NCBI GenBank assembly: GCA_938048185.1
Contig: CALIVT010000018.1
Location: 1 to 64,000 of the forward strand
Source: an uncultured Arenicella sp.
GTDB taxonomy: Bacteria; Pseudomonadota; Gammaproteobacteria; Arenicellales; Arenicellaceae
Reading direction: 5' to 3'
Length of the DNA: 64,000 nt
Position numbers and translations under genes: made by a program. The notes beneath the pieces are model-generated. The model searched no databases and had not been told where the DNA came from. It worked only from the letters and a program-made list of their open reading frames with translations. Each line of letters begins with the position of its first letter. The first letter of the stretch is position 1. Below are positions 51,659 through 60,848 of this stretch, one piece after another.

Positions 51659-53278
51659 ATGCAAGCTAAAATTTTCGACTACATCATCGTCGGTGCAGGC
51701 TCGGCTGGCTGCGTGTTGGCAAATCGCTTGTCGGCAGATCCAACCAAGCGCGTGCTCTTGCTAGAAGCGGGGGGGCGTGACTCTAACCCTTGGTTACATG
51801 TGCCTATTGGCTATTTCAAGACGATGCATAACCCGCGATTTGACTGGTGCTTTCACACTGAGAAGGACGGGGGTTTAAATCAGCGCTCGATAGAATGGCC
51901 ACGGGGCAAAGTTCTCGGGGGGTCCAGTGCGCTCAATGGCTTGCTGTATATTCGCGGCCAAGCTCAAGATTTCGACCGATGGTCTGAGTTAGGCAATGTT
52001 GGCTGGTCCTATAAAGAGGTATTGCCGTATTTCAAAAAATCTGAACACAATGAACGCGGTGCCGATCAGTATCACGGTTTCGGTGGCGAGCTGTCAGTAT
52101 CAAACATTCGAGTGAGAAGTGAATTGTGCGAGCGTTTTATCGACGCAGCCGAGCAGCACGGAATCCCTCGAACAGATGACTTTAACGCTGCGAGTCAAGA
52201 AGGCGTTGGATATTTCCAGCTCACCATTAAGCAAAATGGTTTACGTTGCAGTACCGCTAGCGGCTTTCTCAAGCCGGTAAAACGGCGCGAGAACTTGGTC
52301 GTAGCAACGAATGCTCTAGCGCATAAAGTATTGTTCAAGGGGCTGCGCGCATGCGGCGTAGAGTATTCAGTAAACGGTGATACGCGTGTTGCGCATTGCT
52401 CGCGTGAGGTTATTTTAAGTGCTGGAACTATTGGTTCGCCGCAGCTACTCATGCTGTCTGGCGTTGGCGATGCGTCGCACCTTGCGGAGCATAATATTCA
52501 CGCGCTAAAAGATTTGATTGGTGTTGGTCAAAATTTGCAAGATCACCTTCAGGTTAGAAGCATATACAAAGTCAATAAACCGATTACCATCAACGACGAG
52601 CTACGCCGCCCTTGGCGCAAGCTTTGGATGGGGCTTGAGTACGCGCTTTTTCGGCGCGGCCCGTTGACCATGGCAGCCAGTCAGGTGGCTATTTTTACCC
52701 GCAGCAACAATGTCGTTAGTCGCCCGGACATCCAGTTTCACTTACAGCCCATGAGTGCCGATAAGCCTGCTGATGGCGCACACCGGTTTTCGGCGTTCAC
52801 CGCGTCGGTCTGTCAATTACGGCCTAGCAGTCGTGGCGAAATTAAACTGCGGTCCGCGAAACCCGGTGATGCTCCGGCGATTATTCCCAATTATTTGTCT
52901 ACCGCCGATGATCGGCAAACCGTGATTGATGCAATAAAATTAACCCGGTCCATCGTATCGGAACCGGCCTTGGGTAGCATAGTTGAACAACAATATGAAC
53001 CGGGTGTTGATGTGCAAAGTGATCAAGATATCTTGGAATATGCGCGAAATCGCAGTACCACAATTTATCATCCGGTTGGCACCTGTAAAATGGGCGATGA
53101 CGCGCTGAGTGTGGTCGACGCACGTTTACGCGTTCATGGGTTACAGAGTTTGCGTGTAGTTGATTGCTCTATCATGCCTGAGATTGTGTCGGGCAATACA
53201 AATGCCGCCGCGATTATGATTGCCGAGAAAGCCGCGGATATGATTAACGACGATAATAGCCAATCAAAAGCTACTTAA
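51659..53278 (+). CDS. GMC-family FAD oxidoreductase (choline/alcohol dehydrogenase type)
   Basis: A 539-residue GMC oxidoreductase. The FAD dinucleotide motif is IVGAGSAGCVLANRLS (about 10-25), followed by WPRGKVLGGSSALNGLLYIR and GSPQLLMLSGVG. The active-site histidine is in HPVGTCKMG near residue 467. It oxidises alcohols, choline or glycerol-type substrates with FAD; AlkJ- or BetA-like. Its stop overlaps the end of the convergent gene by 8 bases (53271-53278). Confidence 0.93.
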   Translation: MQAKIFDYIIVGAGSAGCVLANRLSADPTKRVLLLEAGGRDSNPWLHVPIGYFKTMHNPRFDWCFHTEKDGGLNQRSIEWPRGKVLGGSSALNGLLYIRGQAQDFDRWSELGNVGWSYKEVLPYFKKSEHNERGADQYHGFGGELSVSNIRVRSELCERFIDAAEQHGIPRTDDFNAASQEGVGYFQLTIKQNGLRCSTASGFLKPVKRRENLVVATNALAHKVLFKGLRACGVEYSVNGDTRVAHCSREVILSAGTIGSPQLLMLSGVGDASHLAEHNIHALKDLIGVGQNLQDHLQVRSIYKVNKPITINDELRRPWRKLWMGLEYALFRRGPLTMAASQVAIFTRSNNVVSRPDIQFHLQPMSADKPADGAHRFSAFTASVCQLRPSSRGEIKLRSAKPGDAPAIIPNYLSTADDRQTVIDAIKLTRSIVSEPALGSIVEQQYEPGVDVQSDQDILEYARNRSTTIYHPVGTCKMGDDALSVVDARLRVHGLQSLRVVDCSIMPEIVSGNTNAAAIMIAEKAADMINDDNSQSKAT

Positions 53279-54167
53279 AGCGCCGCGCTAGCTCAGCAAT
53301 GTGTGCCGGACCGACTTCACAGCAACCACCAATAATCGTCGCACCGTCGTTGTGCCACGTCTGTGCGAAATCGGCGTAGGCACTAGGGTCTAGGTCGGTG
53401 CGCGCTTCTAGGTTGGCAACGGTTGCGCCTGCTTGCTTAAAGGCGTCGCTAATTTTGGTAAAGCCATTTGCGTAGGCGCCAATTTGAACGTCTTGATTTC
53501 CTTTTTGTTCTGATTTTGTCTGTCGTAACGTCGCGAGCGCGGTGCTTACTGCCTCAGGGGTTGAACAGTTTATTAGAAGAGCATCAAGCCCCAGCTGTTC
53601 GACCACACTAATTAGGTCAGTAACGGGCTCGCCGGAACGCAGTTTGGTACCGTCCACGTCATCAACGCTGACCGCTAACCAAACCGGCTTGTTCCGCGTT
53701 TTAGCCCCCATTGCTGCGCCTGTTGCTTGGCGCACTGAGGACATTGTTTCGAGCAGAAATACGTCGACAAATGGCGCTTGCAGCGTAGCAATTTCGGCGT
53801 AAACCTCAGCCCCTTGTTCAACGTCTAACGCTAAATCTGGGCGATACGAACGGCCAGTCGGCCCCATGCCGCCAGCGACCAAACCATTGCCATGAGCATC
53901 ACGCGCTCTCAATGCGAGTTCGCATGCCAAGGTATTTAGTTCGGAAAATTTTTCGCCCGCGTCGTGAGTTTGCAGACGGTCACGGTGCAGAATATAGCTA
54001 TTGGTGGTGACAACATCCGCGCCAGCGGCAAAGTAATCAGCGTGCACTGCGAGTACTAACTCGGGTGACTCTAACATGGTTTGCGCGGACCACAAAGGGC
54101 TTGGCTTGGCGCTTGATCGCGCCATGAGTTCTTGGCCTAAGCCACCATCGAGTAGCGTAAAGCTCAT
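53271..54167 (-). CDS. Homocysteine S-methyltransferase family protein
   Basis: A 298-residue Hcy-binding TIM barrel. LLDGGLGQELMARS begins it; zinc cysteines are in LINCSTPE near residue 200 and GGCCEVGPAHI near 280-290, so all three ligands are present. It moves a methyl group, usually from S-methylmethionine or betaine, to homocysteine. Overlaps the GMC gene end by 8 bases (both stop codons inside), and ends two bases after the LpxO-like gene begins its upstream stop; the LpxO gene lies directly upstream. Confidence 0.92.
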   Translation of the reverse strand: MSFTLLDGGLGQELMARSSAKPSPLWSAQTMLESPELVLAVHADYFAAGADVVTTNSYILHRDRLQTHDAGEKFSELNTLACELALRARDAHGNGLVAGGMGPTGRSYRPDLALDVEQGAEVYAEIATLQAPFVDVFLLETMSSVRQATGAAMGAKTRNKPVWLAVSVDDVDGTKLRSGEPVTDLISVVEQLGLDALLINCSTPEAVSTALATLRQTKSEQKGNQDVQIGAYANGFTKISDAFKQAGATVANLEARTDLDPSAYADFAQTWHNDGATIIGGCCEVGPAHIAELARRFK

Positions 54168-54168
54168 A

Positions 54169-55134
54169 TTAGAACAGCCAGACCAGAAACTTTAGTAATA
54201 GCCAAACGAGCCCAGCCAGCGCGAGGATCAAGGTGCCATTAACGGTATATTTCAAAGCCTTATAGGCGACAAGATTCGTCTCTTTAAGACGCTTACTTTT
54301 TTCCAGTATCGGTACTAAGGTGCTGAACGTCTTGTTCGCGAAACCGCGTTTATCTTCGTCGGTATTGGGCACTACAGTCGCGCGCATTAATAGTTTATAG
54401 GGCCAATTCAGTAGGCGGCCGATTGGCGACATAGGCCGTTCAATATCGCACATTAATATCAGCCGTGATTTATCAGCGTCGTTGTGCGCGAAATGTAAGA
54501 AGGTTACGTCGAATAAGAGTGGTTCGCCGTCTCGCCAAGAGTACTTGGTATCGTCGACACTGATATAGCAGCGGTCGTCGTTCGGCGTATCTAACCCAAG
54601 GTGATAGCGCAACGAGCAGGCAACGGGGTCGAGATGTCGAGTAAGTTGGCCGCCGGGTGGTAACACCGAAAACATTGCGCCGTTGACCTGTGGGATTTTA
54701 CTTAATAATTCGACGGTCTTGGGGCAAGTGCGTTTTGCAGATTCATGGGTGTAGCCATACCAGTTTACGTAGAACTTCGTCCAACCATATTTATAGAAGG
54801 TGCGAAAACCAATGTCGTAGTAAGACGCGGAGTCTTTATCCGTGATTTGGTCGAAGCCACCATCAGCCATCAACTCAACCGCCTCGCGGCGAATCATTTC
54901 CCAGTTTTCTTCCAGCTCTTTTAGCTCTGGGAACTGAGACATATCCATAATTGCCGGGCGTGCCTTAGGAACGGTAAATAGATAGAGCAGGCAGTTAAAT
55001 GGCGTAAAGATCGGCCAGCCTTTGCGAATGTATTCGCCTACACCGGTCCAACGCGCTTGACCGCGATACGCGTACGCGTAACCCATAGAACCTATGCAAA
55101 AAGCCACAAGGGCAATCATTATCAATGTGGTCAT
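54169..55134 (-). CDS. lpxO: LpxO-like aspartyl/asparaginyl beta-hydroxylase
   Basis: A 321-residue Fe(II)/2-oxoglutarate hydroxylase, membrane-anchored at residues 1-22 and again near the end (LILALAGLVWLLLKFLVWLF). The iron-binding H-x-D is in GGQLTRHLDPVACSLRYHLG, and the distal histidine in FLHFAHNDADKSR with the 2-oxoglutarate arginine. LpxO hydroxylates the secondary acyl chain of lipid A. The stop precedes the methyltransferase gene start by one base, so an operon is likely. Confidence 0.9.
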   Translation of the reverse strand: MTTLIMIALVAFCIGSMGYAYAYRGQARWTGVGEYIRKGWPIFTPFNCLLYLFTVPKARPAIMDMSQFPELKELEENWEMIRREAVELMADGGFDQITDKDSASYYDIGFRTFYKYGWTKFYVNWYGYTHESAKRTCPKTVELLSKIPQVNGAMFSVLPPGGQLTRHLDPVACSLRYHLGLDTPNDDRCYISVDDTKYSWRDGEPLLFDVTFLHFAHNDADKSRLILMCDIERPMSPIGRLLNWPYKLLMRATVVPNTDEDKRGFANKTFSTLVPILEKSKRLKETNLVAYKALKYTVNGTLILALAGLVWLLLKFLVWLF

Positions 55135-55365
55135 AATCTATTCTCTAAAACGATGGTTCAACTGAGTTCGCGACTCTAGTCAAATTTCTTGGACGCAAAT
55201 ATATCCTAAATAGGTGTGCTAACCCAGAGTTCGGCTACTGAAGAGTTGAAAATAGAGATGCCTAAGGTTCGATGGTGTCAGGTGAAAATTTTGAAGTGCG
55301 TTAAATTAAACGCATTTTGGAGTACACTAATCCATGAGCACATTACTACGATAAATCGATTGATT

Positions 55366-56022
55366 ATGGCACGAACACCTCTGAATTTCGTCGAGCTACC
55401 AGCATCGGAAATGCTGAGTACTTCAAGAGACTTTCAATCCGCCTTGAGCCGCCGCCGCAGCGTGCGGGATTTTTCCGATAGACCAGTCGCGCGCGAAATT
55501 GTCGAAAACGCAGTACGCGCCGCTGGGTCAGCGCCAAGCGGTGCAAACAAGCAGCCGTGGCACTTCGCTATTGTGGAGAGTCGAGAGATAAAAGCGCTGA
55601 TCCGCAAAGCAGCCGAAGCCGAAGAGCAAGAATTTTACAACGGCCGCGCGCCACAGGCATGGTTAGATGATTTAAAAGTCTTTGAGACGGACGAGAATAA
55701 ACCGTTTTTAGAGACTGCACCGTATTTGATTGCCATATTCTTAGAGCGTAACTCGGTTGATGAACAGGGCGTGAAGCATAAAAATTATTACATGCCTGAG
55801 TCGGTAGGAATAGCGACCGGAATGCTGATTACAGCCCTGCACATGTCGGGTTTAGCAACGCTGACGCACACGCCGAGTCCGATGAAATTTTTGAACGAGA
55901 TTTTACAGCGACCCAGCAATGAGAAGCCATTTATGTTGATTGTCGCCGGGTATCCTGAGCACGAGGTGACGGTGCCTGATATTGAACGTAAGCGCTTCGA
56001 TGAAATTTGCAGTATTTTCTAA
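55366..56022 (+). CDS. Nitroreductase-family flavoprotein
   Basis: A protein of 218 residues from the ATG at 55366; the frame is open to 55216 but the family starts near this Met. [20 protein letters not shown] holds the FMN-binding RRSVR, then [35 protein letters not shown] and [11 protein letters not shown]. Members reduce nitro groups or deiodinate tyrosines (IYD-like) with FMN and NAD(P)H. No strong ribosome-binding site is seen. Convergent with the carboxyltransferase gene. Confidence 0.88.
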   Translation: MARTPLNFVELPASEMLSTSRDFQSALSRRRSVRDFSDRPVAREIVENAVRAAGSAPSGANKQPWHFAIVESREIKALIRKAAEAEEQEFYNGRAPQAWLDDLKVFETDENKPFLETAPYLIAIFLERNSVDEQGVKHKNYYMPESVGIATGMLITALHMSGLATLTHTPSPMKFLNEILQRPSNEKPFMLIVAGYPEHEVTVPDIERKRFDEICSIF

Positions 56023-56036
56023 GTCTGTGCTTTTGA

Positions 56037-57800
56037 TTAAAGTAATGACGCCAAAATTGATCGAGTATCTGCCGGGTCGATAACGGCGTCAATTTCCAGC
56101 ACGCTCGCCACTTCAGTCGCCTGGCCCTTGGCATACTGTTGGGCCAACAATTTATCGAACAACGCCTGCTGCTGTTGCGGCTCAGTCAAGGCCGCCAACT
56201 CCTTTTTGAAGCCTAATTTAACCGCCCCTTCCAAACCCATTGGACCAAATTCGCCGGTTGGCCAAGACAGCGTATACGCGGGGCGTTGGGTGTGCCCGCC
56301 GAGCATGGCTTGTGCGCCTAGACCGTAACACTTTCGCAACACCACCGCATAGAATGGAGTTTTGAGCTGTGCGCCAACTCTAAACAATTCGGCTAGACGT
56401 CTTACCGCTGCTAGCTCTTCATGCTGTGGTCCGACCATAAAACCCGGCGTGTCACACAAGGAGATAATGGGTAATTTGAATTGGTCGCAGAGGGTCATGA
56501 AGCGTGCCGCTTTCTCGCCCGAATCGGCGTCGATTGCGCCCCCAAGGTGCTCGCAGTCGTTCGCTAATATGCCGACCGCTTTACCTTCGATACGGCTTAA
56601 ACCAGTGATGATCGATTGACCGAACTTTGCCCGTAATTCGGTAAATGACCCTATGTCGCTAAGGGTGTTAACGATGTTTCGAACCGAATACGTTTGGCGG
56701 CGGCTGTTTGGCAACGCCGTCTGCATACCTATTTGCTCGTTGGCTTGCCACTCAGAGTTTACGGATTGAAAGTAACTCAATGCCTGAGTGGCCACCCGCG
56801 CCGCCTCGGCTTCATCCGCGACCATGATATCAACCGTACCGTTCTTGGTTTGCGACTCGATTGGTCCAATTTCAGTGGGTTTGAAGCGTCCGAGGCCACC
56901 ACCTTCGATCATCGCGGGTCCGGCCATGCCTATCCATGAGTTTTTAGTTGCGATGGTGATATCCGCTGCGCCAAATAGTGCGGCATTACCGGCAAAATTA
57001 TAGCCGTTGGCGACTGAGATTTTCGGCACTCTGCCACTCAGTCCTGCCCACGTGGCGAACGAGGTACATTGCAAACCAGAATTGACAATCAACGCATCTG
57101 TGTCGCCTGGTCGACCGCCCCCGCCCTCGGTAAACATTATTACCGGCAGGCTTTTCAGTTTGGCGATCTCTAGAATTCGATCAATCTTCATGTGGTGAAA
57201 GAAGCCTTGTGTTCCAGCAAGTACAGAGTAGTCGTTAACGACGATGGCGACTGGTTTATCATTAATTTGCCCGATGCCGGTGATAATACCGTCGGCTGCG
57301 GTACTGCTTTTCAGCTCATCGTAGTCTGTGCGCTGGCGTTGGGCGGCGACTGCGAGCTGACCGTATTCTTGAAAGGTCGCCGGGTCACACAGGTTTGCTA
57401 AGTTTTCGCGTGCACTAAGATAACCCTTAGCGTGGCGCTTTTTTACCGCGTCTAGGCGTTGCTCGTCTAGGCTAAGAGCTTGACGCGCTTTGAAGGCGCT
57501 AATTGACGCATGGGGGGCGGCGGCAACGTTGGTAATTTCACGGCTGTCACTCGCATTAGCGGCTCGTGTCATGCTCAATAGGCTTGAGCCGCGTTCGACT
57601 GTTTCGCCAGTTTGTGCACTAATATGTTCTATTTGGCCTGAGTGTTCAGCTTCGATACGAAGTTGCACTTTCATCGACTCGATCAACAATAGTAGACGGC
57701 CTTTACTAACCGTCTCGCCAGTGCTGACACAGACCTCAATAATAGTTCCCGTTAGCGGAGCGACTACGCTGTGCAAATTAACGTTAGGTGCGTTCGACAA
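56037..57800 (-). CDS. Biotinyl domain fused to an acyl-CoA carboxyltransferase
   Basis: A 587-residue protein. Residues about 10-80 are a biotinyl-lipoyl domain with biotin lysine K44 in LIESMKVQLRIE (usually AMKM/EAMKM). Residues about 105-587 are a carboxyltransferase pair: RHAKGYLSARENLANLCDPA, GQINDKPVAIVVNDYSVLAG, MFTEGGGGRPGDTD and LCDTPGFMVGPQHE. Such parts carboxylate acetyl-, propionyl- or similar acyl-CoA. No biotin carboxylase gene is adjacent. Start: TTG at 57800, one base after the upstream stop (TAAGTTG), so translation may be coupled with the sugar dehydrogenase gene. Confidence 0.85.
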   Translation of the reverse strand: MSNAPNVNLHSVVAPLTGTIIEVCVSTGETVSKGRLLLLIESMKVQLRIEAEHSGQIEHISAQTGETVERGSSLLSMTRAANASDSREITNVAAAPHASISAFKARQALSLDEQRLDAVKKRHAKGYLSARENLANLCDPATFQEYGQLAVAAQRQRTDYDELKSSTAADGIITGIGQINDKPVAIVVNDYSVLAGTQGFFHHMKIDRILEIAKLKSLPVIMFTEGGGGRPGDTDALIVNSGLQCTSFATWAGLSGRVPKISVANGYNFAGNAALFGAADITIATKNSWIGMAGPAMIEGGGLGRFKPTEIGPIESQTKNGTVDIMVADEAEAARVATQALSYFQSVNSEWQANEQIGMQTALPNSRRQTYSVRNIVNTLSDIGSFTELRAKFGQSIITGLSRIEGKAVGILANDCEHLGGAIDADSGEKAARFMTLCDQFKLPIISLCDTPGFMVGPQHEELAAVRRLAELFRVGAQLKTPFYAVVLRKCYGLGAQAMLGGHTQRPAYTLSWPTGEFGPMGLEGAVKLGFKKELAALTEPQQQQALFDKLLAQQYAKGQATEVASVLEIDAVIDPADTRSILASLL

Positions 57801-57801
57801 C

Positions 57802-58908
57802 TTAATTGCTTGTCGTGAGCTTCAGTAGCTTGGCATTATCGCCGTCAGTCAGGATGTATAACAATCCATCAGGCCCGACAGCAATATCGCGTAAACGCTC
57901 GTTGATATGATCAAATACTTTGCCCGAGTCGCTTATCTTGTCAGCATCAATGCTTAACTTTCTAAGCGATCGTTCCGCTAAAGACGTGACGTACAGGTCG
58001 CCCTTGAAGTAAGCCATAGCAGATGGTGCAATTGACGGGGTCCATTGTACTTTGGGTTGCTGCATGCCGTCGTATTCGGTAAACGGTGTAATTTGCGCGC
58101 CGTTATAATCTATGCCATACGTAATCACTGGCCAGCCGTAATTTAAACCGGGTTCAATGATATTTACTTCATCGCCGCCTTTTGGGCCGTGCTCGTTTTC
58201 GTAGACCACATCGTTAACCAGCGTTAGCGCTTGATGATTGCGATGACCGTAAGACCAAATCTCAGGAAGTGCGCCGGGTTTGTTTAAAAACGGATTGTCT
58301 TGATGTGCTGAGCCATCTTGGTTGATGCGAACTATTTTTCCAAAGTGGTTGTCCAGCTCTTGAGCCTGTTCTCGGTAGTCGAAACCATCACCTACCGTGA
58401 GCAATAAACTACCGTCGCTCATTTGAGCAATGCGTCCGGCGTAATGGTGGGCTGTGGTTTTGAGTGGTGATGCGGTGAAAAGCACCTTTTGTTGTTGCAG
58501 TGCGTTGCCGTCAAGTACGGCCGACATTAGACGTGTTGCGTTGCCGCGGGCGTCACCATGGGCGTAACTAAGATAGAGTGTTCGATTGTTGGCGAAGTCG
58601 GCGTCTAGCATCACGTCCAGCAAGCCGCCTTGGCCTGCGTGATAGACCTCTGGAGTGCCACTGACCGCTTGCTCAAGTAACTTGCCATCGCGCAGCATTC
58701 TTAGTGTACCGCCGCGCTCAGTAATCAGTATTTCAGTCTCCGAGATAAACGCCATAGCCCAGGGTGATTCCAGGCCGTTAACGACCGTGATAACACGACT
58801 CTTTGCTTCGCTGTTTGAATTCCCCTGCGAAGCCGCGTGAGTGTTCATCAACGCGCTCAGTAATACAGCGACACTCGCAACGAAAACAGTACTAAAAATC
58901 TTTAACAT
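57802..58908 (-). CDS. PQQ-dependent sugar dehydrogenase family protein (YliI-like)
   Basis: A 368-residue exported beta-propeller. A signal peptide ends near THAA (residue 26). VVNGLESPWAMAFISETEIL and ITERGGTLRML are the family start, then GQGGLLDVMLDADF, HHYAGRIAQMSDGSLLLTVG and NYGWPVITYGIDYNG. E. coli YliI is an aldose dehydrogenase using PQQ. AGGTGA precedes the ATG. It is in a run with a small membrane protein upstream. Confidence 0.92.
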   Translation of the reverse strand: MLKIFSTVFVASVAVLLSALMNTHAASQGNSNSEAKSRVITVVNGLESPWAMAFISETEILITERGGTLRMLRDGKLLEQAVSGTPEVYHAGQGGLLDVMLDADFANNRTLYLSYAHGDARGNATRLMSAVLDGNALQQQKVLFTASPLKTTAHHYAGRIAQMSDGSLLLTVGDGFDYREQAQELDNHFGKIVRINQDGSAHQDNPFLNKPGALPEIWSYGHRNHQALTLVNDVVYENEHGPKGGDEVNIIEPGLNYGWPVITYGIDYNGAQITPFTEYDGMQQPKVQWTPSIAPSAMAYFKGDLYVTSLAERSLRKLSIDADKISDSGKVFDHINERLRDIAVGPDGLLYILTDGDNAKLLKLTTSN

Positions 58909-58914
58909 GTCTGT

Positions 58915-59388
58915 TCACCTCTGATTATCCGCGCCTGCGCCGGCATTTGCTAAATATTTATTCCGTGTAAGCCTAGCAAAAATCGCACCTCCTAGCCCGC
59001 CGGCTAGCCCCTGAAACGCAAAACCCAACGAGGTTCGCGCGCCAGCAATGGGTGTTAGCTGAAGTTGCCATTCCATTAGCAGCAGCGTGCATGTTAATGC
59101 ACATCCACCGGCCGCGACATACCACATTAGACGCGAGCCACCGGCTACTTTGATGCACACGCCTGCGACCAAAAAACCTATCATGAAACATGCAGCGGTA
59201 ACTAACCCCAAGGTTTCTATGATGGCTAAATCTCGAATTGTCATAGACAGCCGAGTTGTCAGCGGAACGATCGCGCCAACATCTTGCAGCCCCGCAACTA
59301 CAAACTGAGTTGAAAATATTGAGGCAAAAATACTGGTGCTGACTACCGCGGCGATAAACGCCGCGATATAACGCAAAATAGTTTGCAT
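58915..59388 (-). CDS. Small membrane protein of unknown function
   Basis: A 157-residue protein with about four membrane helices: near residues 5-30, 50-80, 85-105 and 120-140. I do not recognise a named family. The stop is 6 bases before the start of the sugar dehydrogenase gene, suggesting it works with it, perhaps at the membrane. The end is basic and hydrophilic (LTRNKYLANAGAGADNQR). Confidence 0.7.
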   Translation of the reverse strand: MQTILRYIAAFIAAVVSTSIFASIFSTQFVVAGLQDVGAIVPLTTRLSMTIRDLAIIETLGLVTAACFMIGFLVAGVCIKVAGGSRLMWYVAAGGCALTCTLLLMEWQLQLTPIAGARTSLGFAFQGLAGGLGGAIFARLTRNKYLANAGAGADNQR

Positions 59389-59417
59389 ATTACGTGCTGT
59401 ACAACGCCGTTTGCTTG

Positions 59418-60314
59418 CTAGCTGGGCTTGCGAAACTTCAAGGTCATTCGATGAGACTCGCCAATCGCCATCATTGCGGCTTTCTTGTCAGCATCATCGC
59501 GAGCGCCGTTTAAGCTAGGGGGTAAGCGCCAAACAATATCGCCCTCAACCGCTTGGTCGAGCGAGTTTTCGTTTATATTAGTTTCGCCCACAAACTCAAA
59601 ACCGGCGTCTTGCATTTTCGCGACGATAAAGCTCTTCTTCAAATAGCCATTGCTGCCATTGGCCCATGCGTCAGGACGGTCTTCGCGTGCCTGGTGCTGG
59701 ACGACACCAACGATGCCACCAGGTTTTAGTGCGGCGTATGTCTCCTTAAGCGCCCGCGTTAAATAACCATCTTTTTCTTCGAAGCGCGATAAATTATGCA
59801 GTGCTCGAATAAACAACGCGGCGTCGGCTTTGCCTCGCATTGACTCAGGCATTTCGTCGAATTGAAAAGCGCTAACACTGGCGCTATCGTCCGATCGCCA
59901 TGACTGAGCATCAGCAGTCCAAGTGGCGACCCAGGTTTTTTTGGCTTCGATGCGATCAGGCGTCATAAAACTAAAATTAGACCACATGGCTTGTGCGTAA
60001 TCTACGCCAACCAACTTGCCGTCTTTACCGAGGTAAGGCAATAATATTTTCGAATACCATCCGCCGCCAGGCAAGGCTTCGATCACCGTCATGCCCGGTT
60101 TGATCTTGAAGAAATCGAGCGTTTGTTCCGGGTTACGTGCACCATAGCGAGCTTGCGCTGCATCATCTTGGGCACTCAGTGCACTTTTAAGTGCCGTGTT
60201 CTCGGTGCTAACTGAGGTGCTCGCACAGGCACTTAATAGCGCAGCCAGTGAAATAGCTACCGAATTTCTCAGCATTTTTCTTTTGATTGTGTTGTTAGTC
60301 GCGTTCGTTCTCAT
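59418..60314 (-). CDS. Lipoprotein with a methyltransferase-like domain
   Basis: A 298-residue protein. A signal peptide with lipobox LLSAC (Cys30) follows a basic start, so it is predicted to be a lipoprotein. The rest is a class I methyltransferase-like fold: MTVIEALPGGGWYSKILLPY for motif I, ALFIRALHNLSRFEEKDGYL and ETYAALKPGGIVGVVQHQAR. S-adenosylmethionine is a cytoplasmic cofactor, which makes an exported methyltransferase odd; the family is nevertheless known in gammaproteobacteria. Start 60314; an ATG at 60275 is possible. Confidence 0.82.
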   Translation of the reverse strand: MRTNATNNTIKRKMLRNSVAISLAALLSACASTSVSTENTALKSALSAQDDAAQARYGARNPEQTLDFFKIKPGMTVIEALPGGGWYSKILLPYLGKDGKLVGVDYAQAMWSNFSFMTPDRIEAKKTWVATWTADAQSWRSDDSASVSAFQFDEMPESMRGKADAALFIRALHNLSRFEEKDGYLTRALKETYAALKPGGIVGVVQHQAREDRPDAWANGSNGYLKKSFIVAKMQDAGFEFVGETNINENSLDQAVEGDIVWRLPPSLNGARDDADKKAAMMAIGESHRMTLKFRKPS

Positions 60315-60848
60315 ATTTTGGGTCTCAAAATTCAGGTGTGGGTTCTAAAATTCAGGTTGGGTTCTAAAAATAATAGTTAAGTGTAATAAGGTAAATGTGT
60401 TAATCGGTTCCAGCTATCTATGGGGTTTCATACCATTTATAACGTGACATACCATTTATAAAAGAGAGTAGACCGAGTGGCATTGTACCAGTGTGGACAG
60501 TTTTGCAGTCTCTGTGAGCGAAATCAAGCAGCTTGAATAGAATGTAGACGGTGTTAATGGCGATCCGCCCATGACCGAACTGAAAGCGGATGGCTACCAC
60601 AGTGTTGTTTTCATCGCCAGGCGTGAGCTAATATTTCGATTGCCTCCTCGGCCTATTCTGCATTCCGGTGAATGCCAATTCCGAGCACCAAAAACAGAGT
60701 AAATTTGGTCATTGTGTTTTCGTTTTCGTTGTCGAATCAGCTATTCCTTAGTTTTTGTATTACTAAGTGGGCCTATCGCATACCTTTTTGTGCAAGATCG
60801 TTGTAGCCTTACGGCTTTATAAATTTAACGACCAAGACCTTTATCAAC
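60315..60848. other. 534-base gap with short repeats and no recognised gene
   Basis: GGGTTCTAAAATTCAGGT-like units lie in tandem at 60320-60375 (about 19-20 bases each, three copies, the last partial). CATACCATTTATAA occurs at 60429-60442 and 60448-60461. A 60-codon minus-strand frame at 60418-60600 has no known homology. ATTCCG repeats near 60660-60690 could be a trace of an insertion-sequence end, but this is weak. Otherwise nothing is recognised. Confidence 0.5.
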
